Below, one piece after another: positions 16,039 to 23,989 of a DNA stretch of 64,000 nucleotides. This stretch comes from Pseudonocardia sp. MH-G8. GTDB lineage: Bacteria; Actinomycetota; Actinomycetes; Mycobacteriales; Pseudonocardiaceae. The stretch spans positions 124,001 to 188,000 of the forward strand of contig NZ_NKYF01000013.1 in assembly GCF_002262885.1 (NCBI RefSeq). Reading direction: 5' to 3'. How positions within the stretch are numbered: position 1 is the first letter of the stretch; each line of letters opens with the position of its first letter. Under the pieces are notes generated by a model. It did no database searches and was not told where the DNA came from. It saw only the letters and a list, made by a program, of their open reading frames with translations. The translations under genes were made by a program, and so were the position numbers.

Positions 16039-16334
16039 CGAGAGGTGGGCAGGCTTCGAACCGGCCCGATGATCACCGGTGAGGGGTGGAGCGGGCCACC
16101 GCAAGGTGCGCGGCCACCGGCACAGGGACCAGAAGGCCGTCGTCTCCTTCCCGCCCCTGGCACCCGTTGACCGCCGAACTGGTGCGCCGGCGGCAACATG
16201 TCGCCGATCCTGCACCGAACTGGCGATCACGGGCCCGCCACGGCCGCCGGGGCGCAGGCCGCGCGCGGTCGGAGGCTCGCGCGTCATCAACTAGTCTCGG
16301 TTTCCTCGCACCGTCGCTGAATCGGGGGATCTCG
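16039..16334. other. Intergenic stretch upstream of moeA
   Basis: The first ~80 bp continue the leader homology. The remainder shows no supported gene. A TAGTCT box near 16290 could be the promoter of the small ORF and moeA. Confidence 0.4.
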
Positions 16335-16466
16335 ATGACCGCCCTCCACGACCCACCCGCAGCGGTCGGGACCGTCACCACGATGGTCGGCATGGCGGGG
16401 GTGCGGCGGTGCGCTCCAGGTGGAGGAACTGTGGTGCGAGCGTGGGCGGGGCGGGACGACCGATGA
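16335..16466 (+). CDS. Possible 43-residue leader ORF overlapping moeA
   Basis: An ATG preceded by GGGGGA at 5 nt opens a short ORF whose TGA overlaps the moeA ATG (ATGA). It has no recognisable domain. Its role could be translational coupling for moeA, which has only a poor Shine-Dalgarno of its own. It may not be real. Confidence 0.35.
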   Translation: MTALHDPPAAVGTVTTMVGMAGVRRCAPGGGTVVRAWAGRDDR

Positions 16467-17746
16467 CCCCGCAGCCCCCGGCACGCGCGCACTCATCGCG
16501 CGACACGCACCAGGCCGGGCCCCGGCTCGCGGGGCGGGAGTTCTTCACGGCGCGGACGGTCGCGGACGCGCTCGCGGGCTTCCGGCCCGCGCGGCGCACC
16601 CCGCGCGAGGAGGTTCCGCTGGCCGAGGCCCTCCACCGGGTGCCGGCCGCCGACGTCTCCGCTGCCGCGTCCCTGCCCGGCTTCGCCCGCTCCACGGTGG
16701 ACGGGTACGCGGTGCGCGCCGCCGACACCTACGGCGCCTCCGAGGGCCTGCCCTCGTACCTGGACCTGGTCGGGGCCGTGCGGATGGGCGCCGCGCCGGA
16801 GGTGGGTGTGCGCCCCGGCGGGGCGGTGGGTATGCCGACGGGCGGGGTGCTGCCCGAGGGTGCCGATGCCGTCGTGATGGTCGAGCACACGGCCGAGACG
16901 ATGCCGGGCACGATCGAGGTCACCCGGCCCGTCGCGCCCGGCGAGGGGGTCGTGCGTGCGGACGAGGACGTCGCGGCGGGCGCCGCGCTCGTCCCCGGCG
17001 GGCGCCCGCTGCGCGCGCCCGATCTCGGCCTGCTGGCTGCGGCCGGCGTCACGGCGGTGGTGGTGCGTGCGCGTCCGCGGGTCGTGATCGTCTCCACCGG
17101 TGACGAGGTGGTGCCGCCGGAGACCGCGCAGCTGCGTCCGGGCCAGGTCCGGGACGCCACGGCGTCGGCGCTGGCGGGCCTCGTGCGGGACGCGGGCGGC
17201 GAACCCGTGATCGCCGGCATCGTCTCCGACGAGCCGGGCGCGCTGCAGGAACGGCTCGGTGCGCTGCTTCCCGGGGCCGACCTGGTGATCGTTTCGGCCG
17301 GCTCGTCGGTGGGCGCCCGCGACGAGACGGCGGGGGCGGTGGCCGCGCTGGGCGAGGTCTGGTGCCACGGCCTGGCTATCAAGCCCGGCAAGCCGACGCT
17401 GCTCGCCGAGTGCGCAGGCGTCCCGGTCGTCGGGCTGCCCGGCAACCCGCTCTCGGCGCTGGTGGTGTTCCGGCTGGTCGGGCTGCCGTTGGTGTGGCGG
17501 CTGGCCGGCTGCGACACGCCCCCACCGGAGCCGTCGACGCGGGCTCGCCTGTCCCGCGACCTGCCCTCGGCGGCGGGCCGGCTGGACGTCGTGCAGGTGG
17601 CGGTGCGCGACGGCGTCGCCGAGCCGGTCTTCGGCCCGTCCGCGCTGCTGTCGGTGCTCACCCGGGCCGACGGGTTCCTGGTGGTGCCGGAACCCGCCAC
17701 GGGCCTGGACGCCGGTGCCGAGGTCGCGGTCACGCTCTACCGGTGA
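16463..17746 (+). CDS. moeA: Molybdopterin molybdenumtransferase MoeA
   Basis: 427 residues. MoeA motifs run in order: ARSTVDGYAVRAADT (substrate binding), DAVVMVEHTAE, RADEDVAAGAALV, RPRVVIVSTGDEVV, the MoCF-fold VIVSAGSSVGARDETAGAV, and KPGKPTLLAE with GLPGNPLSALV. It inserts molybdate, or tungstate, into adenylylated molybdopterin. ATG 16463 is taken because it overlaps the upstream small ORF and gives the normal MoeA length. The AOR gene 2.8 kb upstream is a plausible client. It converges with lepB. Confidence 0.92.
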   Translation: MTPQPPARAHSSRDTHQAGPRLAGREFFTARTVADALAGFRPARRTPREEVPLAEALHRVPAADVSAAASLPGFARSTVDGYAVRAADTYGASEGLPSYLDLVGAVRMGAAPEVGVRPGGAVGMPTGGVLPEGADAVVMVEHTAETMPGTIEVTRPVAPGEGVVRADEDVAAGAALVPGGRPLRAPDLGLLAAAGVTAVVVRARPRVVIVSTGDEVVPPETAQLRPGQVRDATASALAGLVRDAGGEPVIAGIVSDEPGALQERLGALLPGADLVIVSAGSSVGARDETAGAVAALGEVWCHGLAIKPGKPTLLAECAGVPVVGLPGNPLSALVVFRLVGLPLVWRLAGCDTPPPEPSTRARLSRDLPSAAGRLDVVQVAVRDGVAEPVFGPSALLSVLTRADGFLVVPEPATGLDAGAEVAVTLYR

Positions 17747-17790
17747 AGAGCGGACCGGCGAAGAGCGGACCGGCGAAGAGCGGACCGGCC
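17747..17790. repeat. Three copies of a 15-bp repeat
   Basis: GAAGAGCGGACCGGC occurs three times in tandem immediately after the moeA stop codon, in the gap before the convergent lepB. A replication-slippage repeat is likely; no function is evident. Confidence 0.85.
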
Positions 17791-17807
17791 CCGCGCGGCA
17801 GGCTGGG

Positions 17808-18542
17808 TCAGTCGATGCCGCCGATGCGGTCGAACGGCCACACGACGAACCGCGCCTTGCCGATGACCTGTGAGACGGAGACCGGGCCGTTGCCCTCGGC
17901 GCGCGAGTCGACCGAGTCGTTGCGGCTGTCCCCCATCACCCACATCTCGCCCTCGGGAACCCGGACGGGCCCGAACTCCGCCTGCTGCGCGGGCCCGGCT
18001 CCGGGCAGGTAGTAGAGGAAGGGCTCGTCCACGCCGGCGCCGTCGACGATGATCCGGTTGCGATCGTCGCAGCACTGCACCGTCTGGCCGCCGACGGCGA
18101 TCACGCGCTTGATGTACTCGGTCTCGTCGGTGGCGTGGATCCCCACGAGGGCGCCGATCTGGTGCAACCCCTCCATGACGGGGTTCCCGCTGCCGTGCGG
18201 GATCTGCAGCTCGCTGCTGGTCCAGCTGCGCGGGAGCGTGAACACCACGACGTCCCCGGGTTCCGGTGCGCCGAAGCGGTGGGCGAGCTTGTCGACCAGC
18301 ACGCGGTCGTTGGTGCAGCCGGAGCAGCCGTGCAACGTCCGTTCCATCGAGCCGGACGGGATGACGTAGATCCGCGCGACGAACACCGGGACGAGTGCCA
18401 GCACCAGCAGTGCGACGGCGACCAGCACCGGGCCCCGCCGGAACCGCGGGCCGTCCGTCTCCTTCTCCCGTGGCGCTGCGGCACCGCCCGGACCGGGCGC
18501 CTCCGCCGCGTCCCGGTCTTCCACCGGCTGCTTGCGGAACAC
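17808..18542 (-). CDS. lepB: Signal peptidase I
   Basis: 244 residues. A charged cytoplasmic N-terminus and one transmembrane helix (VLVAVALLVLALVPVFVA, about residues 38-56) precede box B IPSGSMERTL with the nucleophile Ser. Box D has the general-base Lys in YIKRVIAVGG, and box E is GDSRNDSVDSR. It cleaves secretory signal peptides on the outer face of the membrane. Extra Cys residues (GCSGC, CC) may form disulfides. It lies 66 bp after a run of small secreted-protein genes in the same direction and may be co-transcribed with them. Confidence 0.95.
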   Translation of the reverse strand: MFRKQPVEDRDAAEAPGPGGAAAPREKETDGPRFRRGPVLVAVALLVLALVPVFVARIYVIPSGSMERTLHGCSGCTNDRVLVDKLAHRFGAPEPGDVVVFTLPRSWTSSELQIPHGSGNPVMEGLHQIGALVGIHATDETEYIKRVIAVGGQTVQCCDDRNRIIVDGAGVDEPFLYYLPGAGPAQQAEFGPVRVPEGEMWVMGDSRNDSVDSRAEGNGPVSVSQVIGKARFVVWPFDRIGGID

Positions 18543-18608
18543 GGCTTGCTCCCCTCGTCGGACCGGCGGCCCCGGACGCGACGCGCGCGTCCGGGGCCGC
18601 CGGTGCGA

Positions 18609-18845
18609 TCAGTAGTCGACGGCCGAACCACCAGCACCCGACGCTCCGCGGGAGGCCGTGCACTGGATGATGGCGTCGTCCTCCATCGGCGGCAGCCACC
18701 GGCAGGTGGCAGTGGCCGTGCCCGACTCACCGGGCGGACCGTCCTGGTCCTTCGGATCGCCGGCCTGGGCCGCGCCGGCGCACAGTGCCGCCGAGACGGC
18801 CGCCGCGGCGGTCGCGGCGGCGATGCGGCACACGATCCGTGTCAC
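18609..18845 (-). CDS. Small secreted protein (78 aa)
   Basis: A GTG start with AGGAGG 7 nt upstream. A signal peptide (RIVCRIAAATAAAAVSAALCAGAAQA) is followed by a ~50-residue mature part rich in Gly, Asp and Pro that contains two Cys (TCRWLPP, IQCTASRG) and ends SAVDY. This is the same plan as the genes at 19160 and 19708: GDP.DQDGPPGESG, Cys, Cys, Gly-rich tail. Function unknown; probably a cell-surface or extracellular protein. Confidence 0.75.
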   Translation of the reverse strand: MTRIVCRIAAATAAAAVSAALCAGAAQAGDPKDQDGPPGESGTATATCRWLPPMEDDAIIQCTASRGASGAGGSAVDY

Positions 18846-18895
18846 GCAGACACCTCCTGGTTCGAGGTCGGTGGCGGCGGGGGGCTGCGGCACCC

Positions 18896-19156
18896 TCATC
18901 GCTGCACCCCCGTCGCCCCGTCGCCACCGTCGTCGCCCACCACGTTGCAGATCGGCATGTTCACCGGTGGCATGTACGCGGTACAGGTGACGTCCTGACC
19001 GTCCTCGCCGGGGGCCCCCACGTTGTCCGGGTCGTCACCGGCGTGCGCAAGCCCGGCCGAGGCCACGAACCCGCCTCCGACCAGGAACGCTGCCGCGATC
19101 ATGACGACCGGCCGACGGGCCGGACGTCCGCTGCGCCCTCGCACGTCCGACGCCAC
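18896..19156 (-). CDS. Small secreted protein (86 aa)
   Basis: Starts at GTG 19156, 3 bp after the stop of the upstream gene, with no Shine-Dalgarno, so translation probably depends on coupling. A signal peptide (VVMIAAAFLVGGGFVASAGLAHA) precedes GDDPDNVGAPGEDGQD, then two Cys (VTCTAYMPP, PICNVVGDD) and a Gly/Asp tail. It shares the two-Cys Gly-rich plan of its neighbours. Function unknown. Confidence 0.7.
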   Translation of the reverse strand: MASDVRGRSGRPARRPVVMIAAAFLVGGGFVASAGLAHAGDDPDNVGAPGEDGQDVTCTAYMPPVNMPICNVVGDDGGDGATGVQR

Positions 19157-19159
19157 GAC

Positions 19160-19432
19160 TCAGTAGTCGGCGCCGGTGCCGCCAGCACCGCCGACGCCAC
19201 CGGTCGCGTTGCACTGGGACACGTCGCCGCCCTGGCCCAGGAGACCGAGGGAGATTCCGATCGGGATCAGGCAGTTCGCGTTGGCGTCACCGCCCGAACC
19301 CCCCGGGCCGCCGACGTTCTCGGTGTCGCCGTAGCCGTGACCACCGGCGAGCGCGGCACCGCCGAACAGCGTCGAGCCGACCGTCGCGAATGCCGCCACG
19401 GCGATTGCAGCCTTACGTGCGCCCATGTTCAT
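19160..19432 (-). CDS. Gly-rich secreted protein, paralogue 1 (90 aa)
   Basis: ATG 19432 has GGAG 9 nt upstream. The signal peptide ends ALAGG. The mature part reads ENVGGPGGSGGDANANC, then LIPIGISLGLLGQGGDVSQC, then NATGGVGGAGGTGADY, with exactly two Cys 21 positions apart. It is closely similar to the protein at 19708. Chaplins and rodlins are comparable small two-Cys surface proteins in actinomycetes, but no clear homology is claimed. First gene of a probable operon ending at lepB. Confidence 0.8.
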   Translation of the reverse strand: MNMGARKAAIAVAAFATVGSTLFGGAALAGGHGYGDTENVGGPGGSGGDANANCLIPIGISLGLLGQGGDVSQCNATGGVGGAGGTGADY

Positions 19433-19644
19433 CTAGCGTTCTCCATTCATTGTTCTGGTGTCCGGGCGACCCATCGAGGGCCCGACATGAATATGACCCG
19501 GTCACCGATTCCCGCGCCGATCTCGAGCTGTTCGAGAAGACTGGGAGAATCGTGCCGGGAATGGCCGTTCCGATTGAAGCCGTGCAGTGACGGATACCGC
19601 ACCGATGGATCAGGGCGGACGCCGCCGTCGAGAGCTATCCTGAG

Positions 19645-19685
19645 GGTGGTGCAGGCCCCCGACGAGCCCGGGGGCCTGCACCACC
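19645..19685. terminator. Perfect 17-bp-stem hairpin
   Basis: Arms 19645-19661 and 19669-19685 pair perfectly around a 7-nt loop. It lies 22 bp beyond the end of the minus-strand gene at 19708 and separates it from the next small-protein gene. Confidence 0.85.
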
Positions 19686-19707
19686 TTTACTCAGGAGGGA
19701 ATGGAGA

Positions 19708-19974
19708 TCAGTAGTCGGCGCCCGTACCGCCGGCGCCGCCGGCCCCACCGCCCGCGTTGCACTGCGAGACGTCCCCGCCCTGGCCGAGCAGGAGTCCAGC
19801 CGAAACACCGACCGGGATCAGGCAGTTCGCGTTGGCGTCGCCACCGGAACCGCCGGGACCACCAGAGTTCTCGTGGTCGCCGTGGCCTCCCGCCATTGCC
19901 GCACCACCGAACAGCGCGGCTCCCGCCAGAGCGAAAGCAGCTGCAGCAGACACGACAGAGGTCTTACGAAGCAT
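19708..19974 (-). CDS. Gly-rich secreted protein, paralogue 2 (88 aa)
   Basis: ATG 19974 has AAGGAG 7 nt upstream. The signal peptide MLRKTSVVSAAAAFALAGA leads to AMAGGHGDHENSGGPGG, then GGDANANC, LIPVGVSAGLLLGQGGDVSQC and NAGGGAGGAGGTGADY. About 80% of the mature sequence equals paralogue 1. A strong hairpin ends its transcript, so it is expressed separately from paralogue 1. Function unknown. Confidence 0.82.
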   Translation of the reverse strand: MLRKTSVVSAAAAFALAGAALFGGAAMAGGHGDHENSGGPGGSGGDANANCLIPVGVSAGLLLGQGGDVSQCNAGGGAGGAGGTGADY

Positions 19975-20433
19975 CCTTGCTCTCCTTGGTGATTGACGGA
20001 ACGCCAGTCGCTCCGCGCAGACCAATGAGTAGTCCTCTCCCGTAGACCTGTCCAGCGCAAGGACCCCCACTCCCGCAGATCCCACCCGGTCGGGTTGCGC
20101 GCCCTGTTGTGAACCACCACGAGTTATTTCCGGATCGCAACCGAGTCCGTCCCCAGAATGCTAGCTCACACGCGTGTCATTCACCGCCCCATGCCACCAC
20201 AACCGAGCGATGGAGTGACAGTGCGCACGCAGCGTAATTGTTGATCGCCGTGCCGACCCGGCTGAGTGAAGAGTCGCCGAATGACGTAACAGGACAGACC
20301 GGCCTTCGTTGTGCTGCACGGATCGACGCCGACGTCCGCGGGCGTAACGGGTGGCGATTGATCGGCACGGCTCGGCAACGCGGGACCCGGCCGGTGCGTC
20401 CACGCGCCCTGGGGGAGGGTGACCAGGAATCCG
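19975..20433. other. Divergent intergenic region, 459 bp
   Basis: Lies between the divergent Gly-rich gene and the MacB operon. It is less GC-rich around 20150-20290 (for example CAGCGTAATTGTTGATC) and should contain promoters in both directions, but no clear -35/-10 pair was fixed. No gene is supported. Confidence 0.4.
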
Positions 20434-21195
20434 ATGATCAGACTCGAAGGTGTCGGCAAGAGCTACCGCGCCGGTGACGCGGAGGTTCGCGCGCTCCAGG
20501 GAGTCGCGCTCACCGTCGACGAGGGCGACTTCGTGGCGATCATGGGCCCGTCCGGCTCCGGCAAGAGCACGATGATGAACATCCTCGGCTGCCTCGACGT
20601 GCCGACCGAGGGCCAGTACCTCCTCGACGGCGTCGACGTCTCCGGGATGACCGACGACGAGCTGGCCGACATCCGCAACCGCAAGATCGGTCTCGTCTTC
20701 CAGTCCTACAACCTGCTCCCCCGCACGACCGCGCTGGCCAACGTCGAGCTGCCGCTGCTCTACGGCAAGCAGCGGGCACGCCGCACGCGGGCCCTGCGCG
20801 CGCTGGAGGAGGTCGGCCTCGTCAACCGCGCCACGCACCTGCCCAACCAGCTCTCCGGCGGGCAGCAGCAGCGGGTCGCCATCGCGCGCGCCCTGGTGAC
20901 CCGCCCGACGATGATCCTGGCCGACGAGCCGACCGGGAACCTGGACAGCGAGGCCAGCCGCGAGATCGCCGAGATGCTCGGGCGGCTCTCCGACGCCGGC
21001 CGGACCGTCGTCCTCATCACGCACGAGGAGGAGATCGCGGCACACGCGCGCCGCGTCGTGCGGCTGCGCGACGGGCGCATCGTGAGCGATGTCCGCAACG
21101 ACGGAACGGGGACCGCCCCCGTTGAGAACGACACCGCTGAGAACGTGACGCGCGAGATCCCCCTGTTCGAGGAGCGGGCGGAGGCCGGCGCATGA
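20434..21195 (+). CDS. ABC transporter ATP-binding protein, MacB/LolD type
   Basis: 253 residues. Walker A GPSGSGKST, Q-loop VFQSYNLLPRT, signature LSGGQQQRVAIARAL, Walker B ILADEPTGNLDS and H-switch ITHEEE are all intact. The LDS after Walker B and the N-terminal SYRAGDAEVRALQGV are typical of the MacB/FtsE/LolD class. ATG 20434 is preferred to GTG 20419 because AGGA lies 5 nt upstream. It overlaps the permease start (ATGA). It energises the permease/MFP system next to it. Confidence 0.93.
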   Translation: MIRLEGVGKSYRAGDAEVRALQGVALTVDEGDFVAIMGPSGSGKSTMMNILGCLDVPTEGQYLLDGVDVSGMTDDELADIRNRKIGLVFQSYNLLPRTTALANVELPLLYGKQRARRTRALRALEEVGLVNRATHLPNQLSGGQQQRVAIARALVTRPTMILADEPTGNLDSEASREIAEMLGRLSDAGRTVVLITHEEEIAAHARRVVRLRDGRIVSDVRNDGTGTAPVENDTAENVTREIPLFEERAEAGA

Positions 21196-22415
21196 CGCTG
21201 CGGCTCGCGCTCGTCATGGCGTGGCGTGGTCTGCGCGCCAACCGCCTGCGGTCGCTGCTGACGATGCTCGGGATCATGATCGGGGTCGCCTCGGTGATCC
21301 TGCTCGTCGCGCTGGGCAACGGCACGTCCGCGCGCCTGAACGCGCAGCTGGAGGCGCTGGGCACGAACCTGATCGGCGTCTTCCAGGCCCGCGGCAGCGT
21401 GTCGGAGGGCGGTCGCAGCCAGCCGCTGACCGACCGCGACGTCGAGGCGCTGCGCGACTCCACGGAGGCTCCGCGGATCGTGACGGTCACGCCGGTCAAG
21501 CAGGCGAGCGCCGTGCTGAAGGGCGACTACGGCACCTGGCGCACCAGCATCGTGGGCTCGTCGCAGGACTATCCGGTGGCGCTCAACCGCACGCTGGACG
21601 CCGGCAAGTTCTTCACCGACTCCCAGGTCCGGACGGGTGCGCGCGTGGTGGTGCTCGGTCCCCGCCCGATCCAGGAGCTCTTCGGCGGCATCCCCGCGGC
21701 GGCGCTCGGCCAGCAGCTGCGCATCGGCTCGCAGATGTTCGAGGTCATCGGCGTCCTGGAGCCCAACGGGCAGCAGGACGACATCGCCGTCATGCCGATC
21801 ACGACCACCCGTACCTACCTGGTCGGCGGCGGTGCCGACGACCAGGTGGACCAGCTCGTGGTGCAGGCCAGCGGGCAGGACGCCGTGCCCGCGACGATGG
21901 CCAAGGTCAACCGGGTCCTCATGCAGGCGCACCGGATCGACGACCCCACGCAGAAGGACTTCGAGGTCCGGTCGAACCTCGACCTGCTCGAGCAGTACGG
22001 CGAGGTCACGGCCGTCTTCACGCTCTTCCTCGGCGCCATCGCCGCGATCTCGCTGCTCGTCGGGGGGATCGGCGTCATGAACATCATGCTGGTCACGGTC
22101 ACCGAGCGGACGCGGGAGATCGGTCTCCGCAAGGCGATCGGCGCCCGCCGCCGGACGGTGCTCGAGCAGTTCCTGGTCGAGTCGACCGTGTTGTCGGGCA
22201 TCGGCGGCCTGGTCGGTGTGGCCCTCGGGGTCGGGCTGTGCCTGCTGGGCCAGCGGCTCGGTGCCGCGCTCGGCGACTTCGCCCCGCCCCAGCTGTCCAT
22301 CCCCTCGGTGATCCTCGCGTTCACCGTCAGCCTGTGCATCGGCCTGTTCTTCGGCGCGTATCCCGCGAAGCGCGCCGCCCGGCTCCGCCCCATCGAAGCG
22401 TTGAGGTACGAATGA
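21192..22415 (+). CDS. MacB-like ABC permease
   Basis: 407 residues. The N-terminal helix lies in RSLLTMLGIMIGVASVILLVAL, a large extracytoplasmic MacB core domain spans about 45-280, and three C-terminal helices form the FtsX domain (starting FTLFLGAIAAISLLVGGIGVMNIML). The EIGLRKAIGA coupling motif contacts the ATPase. This type of permease works by mechanotransmission to export peptides, lipids or drugs. It overlaps the ATPase gene before it and the lipoprotein after it by ATGA, so the three form a strict operon. Confidence 0.92.
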   Translation: MTLRLALVMAWRGLRANRLRSLLTMLGIMIGVASVILLVALGNGTSARLNAQLEALGTNLIGVFQARGSVSEGGRSQPLTDRDVEALRDSTEAPRIVTVTPVKQASAVLKGDYGTWRTSIVGSSQDYPVALNRTLDAGKFFTDSQVRTGARVVVLGPRPIQELFGGIPAAALGQQLRIGSQMFEVIGVLEPNGQQDDIAVMPITTTRTYLVGGGADDQVDQLVVQASGQDAVPATMAKVNRVLMQAHRIDDPTQKDFEVRSNLDLLEQYGEVTAVFTLFLGAIAAISLLVGGIGVMNIMLVTVTERTREIGLRKAIGARRRTVLEQFLVESTVLSGIGGLVGVALGVGLCLLGQRLGAALGDFAPPQLSIPSVILAFTVSLCIGLFFGAYPAKRAARLRPIEALRYE

Positions 22416-23983
22416 TCACCCGATCCACCGTCCGCCGCCTCGGCGCCGTGACGCTCGTGCTGCTGCTGGCCGGGTGCACCAGCCAGGAGTCCGAACCGCT
22501 GACGGTGAAGGTGACCCGGACCAGCGTGACGTCGACCGTCACCGCAACCGGGTCCCTGCAGGCCATCACCGAGCAGAACCTCGGGTTCCCCGACGGCGGC
22601 AAGCTCGTGGAGCTGAACGTCGCCGTCGGGCAGCAGGTCGAGCCCGGGCAGATCCTCGCCCGCGTCGACGACTTCGCGGCCCGTCAGGAGCTGGAGGGCG
22701 CGCGGGCGCAGCTGGCGCAGGAGCAGGCGGCGCTGGCCCGGACCCGCGGCGGCAACCAGGTGGACGCCGCCGAGGACGACCTCGCGCGGGCGAGCGAGGT
22801 CCTCGACGCCACGAAGGAGCAGGCCGAGGCCGTCGACGACGCGAACTCCTCTGCCGTCGAGCAGGCCGAGAAGCAGCTGAAGCTCGACGAGGAGGTCCTC
22901 GACGACACCGAGGACCGGACCCGGGCGGGCCGGCGCTCGTGCACCGCGGCGGACCGCAGGGAGGCCGAGGAGGCCGCGGAGGACGACGAGGACGAGGACT
23001 CGCCGCAGGGGCTGCTCTTCTCACGGTCCGGGCAGTCGGGGCAGTCCGGGCAGTCCAGTGACTGCGAGAACGCCGCGCAGAAGGAGGCCGAGGTCGAGGC
23101 GGCGCAGCGCCAGGTCCGCTCCAGCAAGGCCGCGCTCGAGCAGGCTGAGAAGCAGCGGCGGGTCGAGAAGACCCAGCAGGAACTGGCCATCGAGAACGCC
23201 CGGCGCGACCTGGCGGCCGCCAAGAACGAGGCCGAAGCCGCCCGGGGCGAGCGCCCGCACAACATCGACGAGCAGGCCGCGGTCGTCTCGCAGCTGCAGG
23301 TCGACGTCGAGACGGCGCAGCGTGCCGTGGAGGACACGGTCCTGCGTGCGACCGTCGCCGGCAAGATCGCGAGCATCAACGGCGTGATCGGCGAGTTCCT
23401 CGGCAGCGGTTCGGGAACGACCGCGCTCGCGCCCGGCGGCACCGTCCCGCTGCCGGACCGCAGCACCGGGGTGTCGTCGGGCGAGGAGCTCGGCGGCGGC
23501 GAGGAGCGGCCCGGCGGTTCGGCGTTCATCGTGCTCGACGACGTCCGCACGTTCCAGATCGTGGCGCCGTTCGCCGAGTCCGACGCGGCCCGCATCGAGC
23601 CGAACCAGGAGGTCGAGGTGACCTTCGACGCCGTCCCCGACCTGACCCGCACCGGCACCGTCGCGAGCATCGCGCCCACCGGGACCGACATCCAGGGCGT
23701 GACGAGCTACTACGCCGTGATCGTGCTCAACGAGCTCGACCCCCGGTTGATGGACGGCCAGACGGCGTCGGCCAGCGTGGTGGTGGACCACCGCGACGAC
23801 GCCCTCGCCGTGCCGAACGCCGCGATCCTGCAGGGCGGGCAGACCGGTGTGGTCACGGTGCTCGGACCGGACGGCGCGCAGGAGCAGGTGCAGGTCGAGC
23901 TCGGCCTCTCCGGTGACAGCGTCACGCAGGTCCTCGCCGGTCTCGAGGAAGGCCAGCAGATCGTCGTGGCGCCCGGGGAGTAG
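22412..23983 (+). CDS. Lipoprotein membrane-fusion (HlyD/MacA-like) subunit
   Basis: 523 residues. A signal peptide ends in the lipobox LLLAGC. The biotinyl-lipoyl half-motifs (GGKLVELNVAVGQQVEPGQILARVD and ATVAGKIASINGVIGEFL) flank a long Ala/Glu-rich coiled coil at residues about 85-305. The coil is interrupted by an acidic stretch (EEAAEDDEDEDS) and a GQSGQSGQSS repeat with extra Cys. A beta-barrel domain and C-terminal AVPNAAILQGGQTGVV follow. It is anchored outside the membrane and would couple the MacB permease to its substrate in a Gram-positive envelope. Confidence 0.9.
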   Translation: MITRSTVRRLGAVTLVLLLAGCTSQESEPLTVKVTRTSVTSTVTATGSLQAITEQNLGFPDGGKLVELNVAVGQQVEPGQILARVDDFAARQELEGARAQLAQEQAALARTRGGNQVDAAEDDLARASEVLDATKEQAEAVDDANSSAVEQAEKQLKLDEEVLDDTEDRTRAGRRSCTAADRREAEEAAEDDEDEDSPQGLLFSRSGQSGQSGQSSDCENAAQKEAEVEAAQRQVRSSKAALEQAEKQRRVEKTQQELAIENARRDLAAAKNEAEAARGERPHNIDEQAAVVSQLQVDVETAQRAVEDTVLRATVAGKIASINGVIGEFLGSGSGTTALAPGGTVPLPDRSTGVSSGEELGGGEERPGGSAFIVLDDVRTFQIVAPFAESDAARIEPNQEVEVTFDAVPDLTRTGTVASIAPTGTDIQGVTSYYAVIVLNELDPRLMDGQTASASVVVDHRDDALAVPNAAILQGGQTGVVTVLGPDGAQEQVQVELGLSGDSVTQVLAGLEEGQQIVVAPGE

Positions 23984-23989
23984 TGGCCG

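Noticed and set aside
16086..16466. 126-codon frame beginning at 16086
   Set aside because: It starts inside the leader-repeat homology and has no Shine-Dalgarno; only the short part from ATG 16335 has a plausible initiation signal.
18609..19974. Classical chaplins or rodlins
   Set aside because: The two-Cys small secreted plan is similar in scale, but the characteristic chaplin and rodlin core sequences are absent, so only an analogy is offered.
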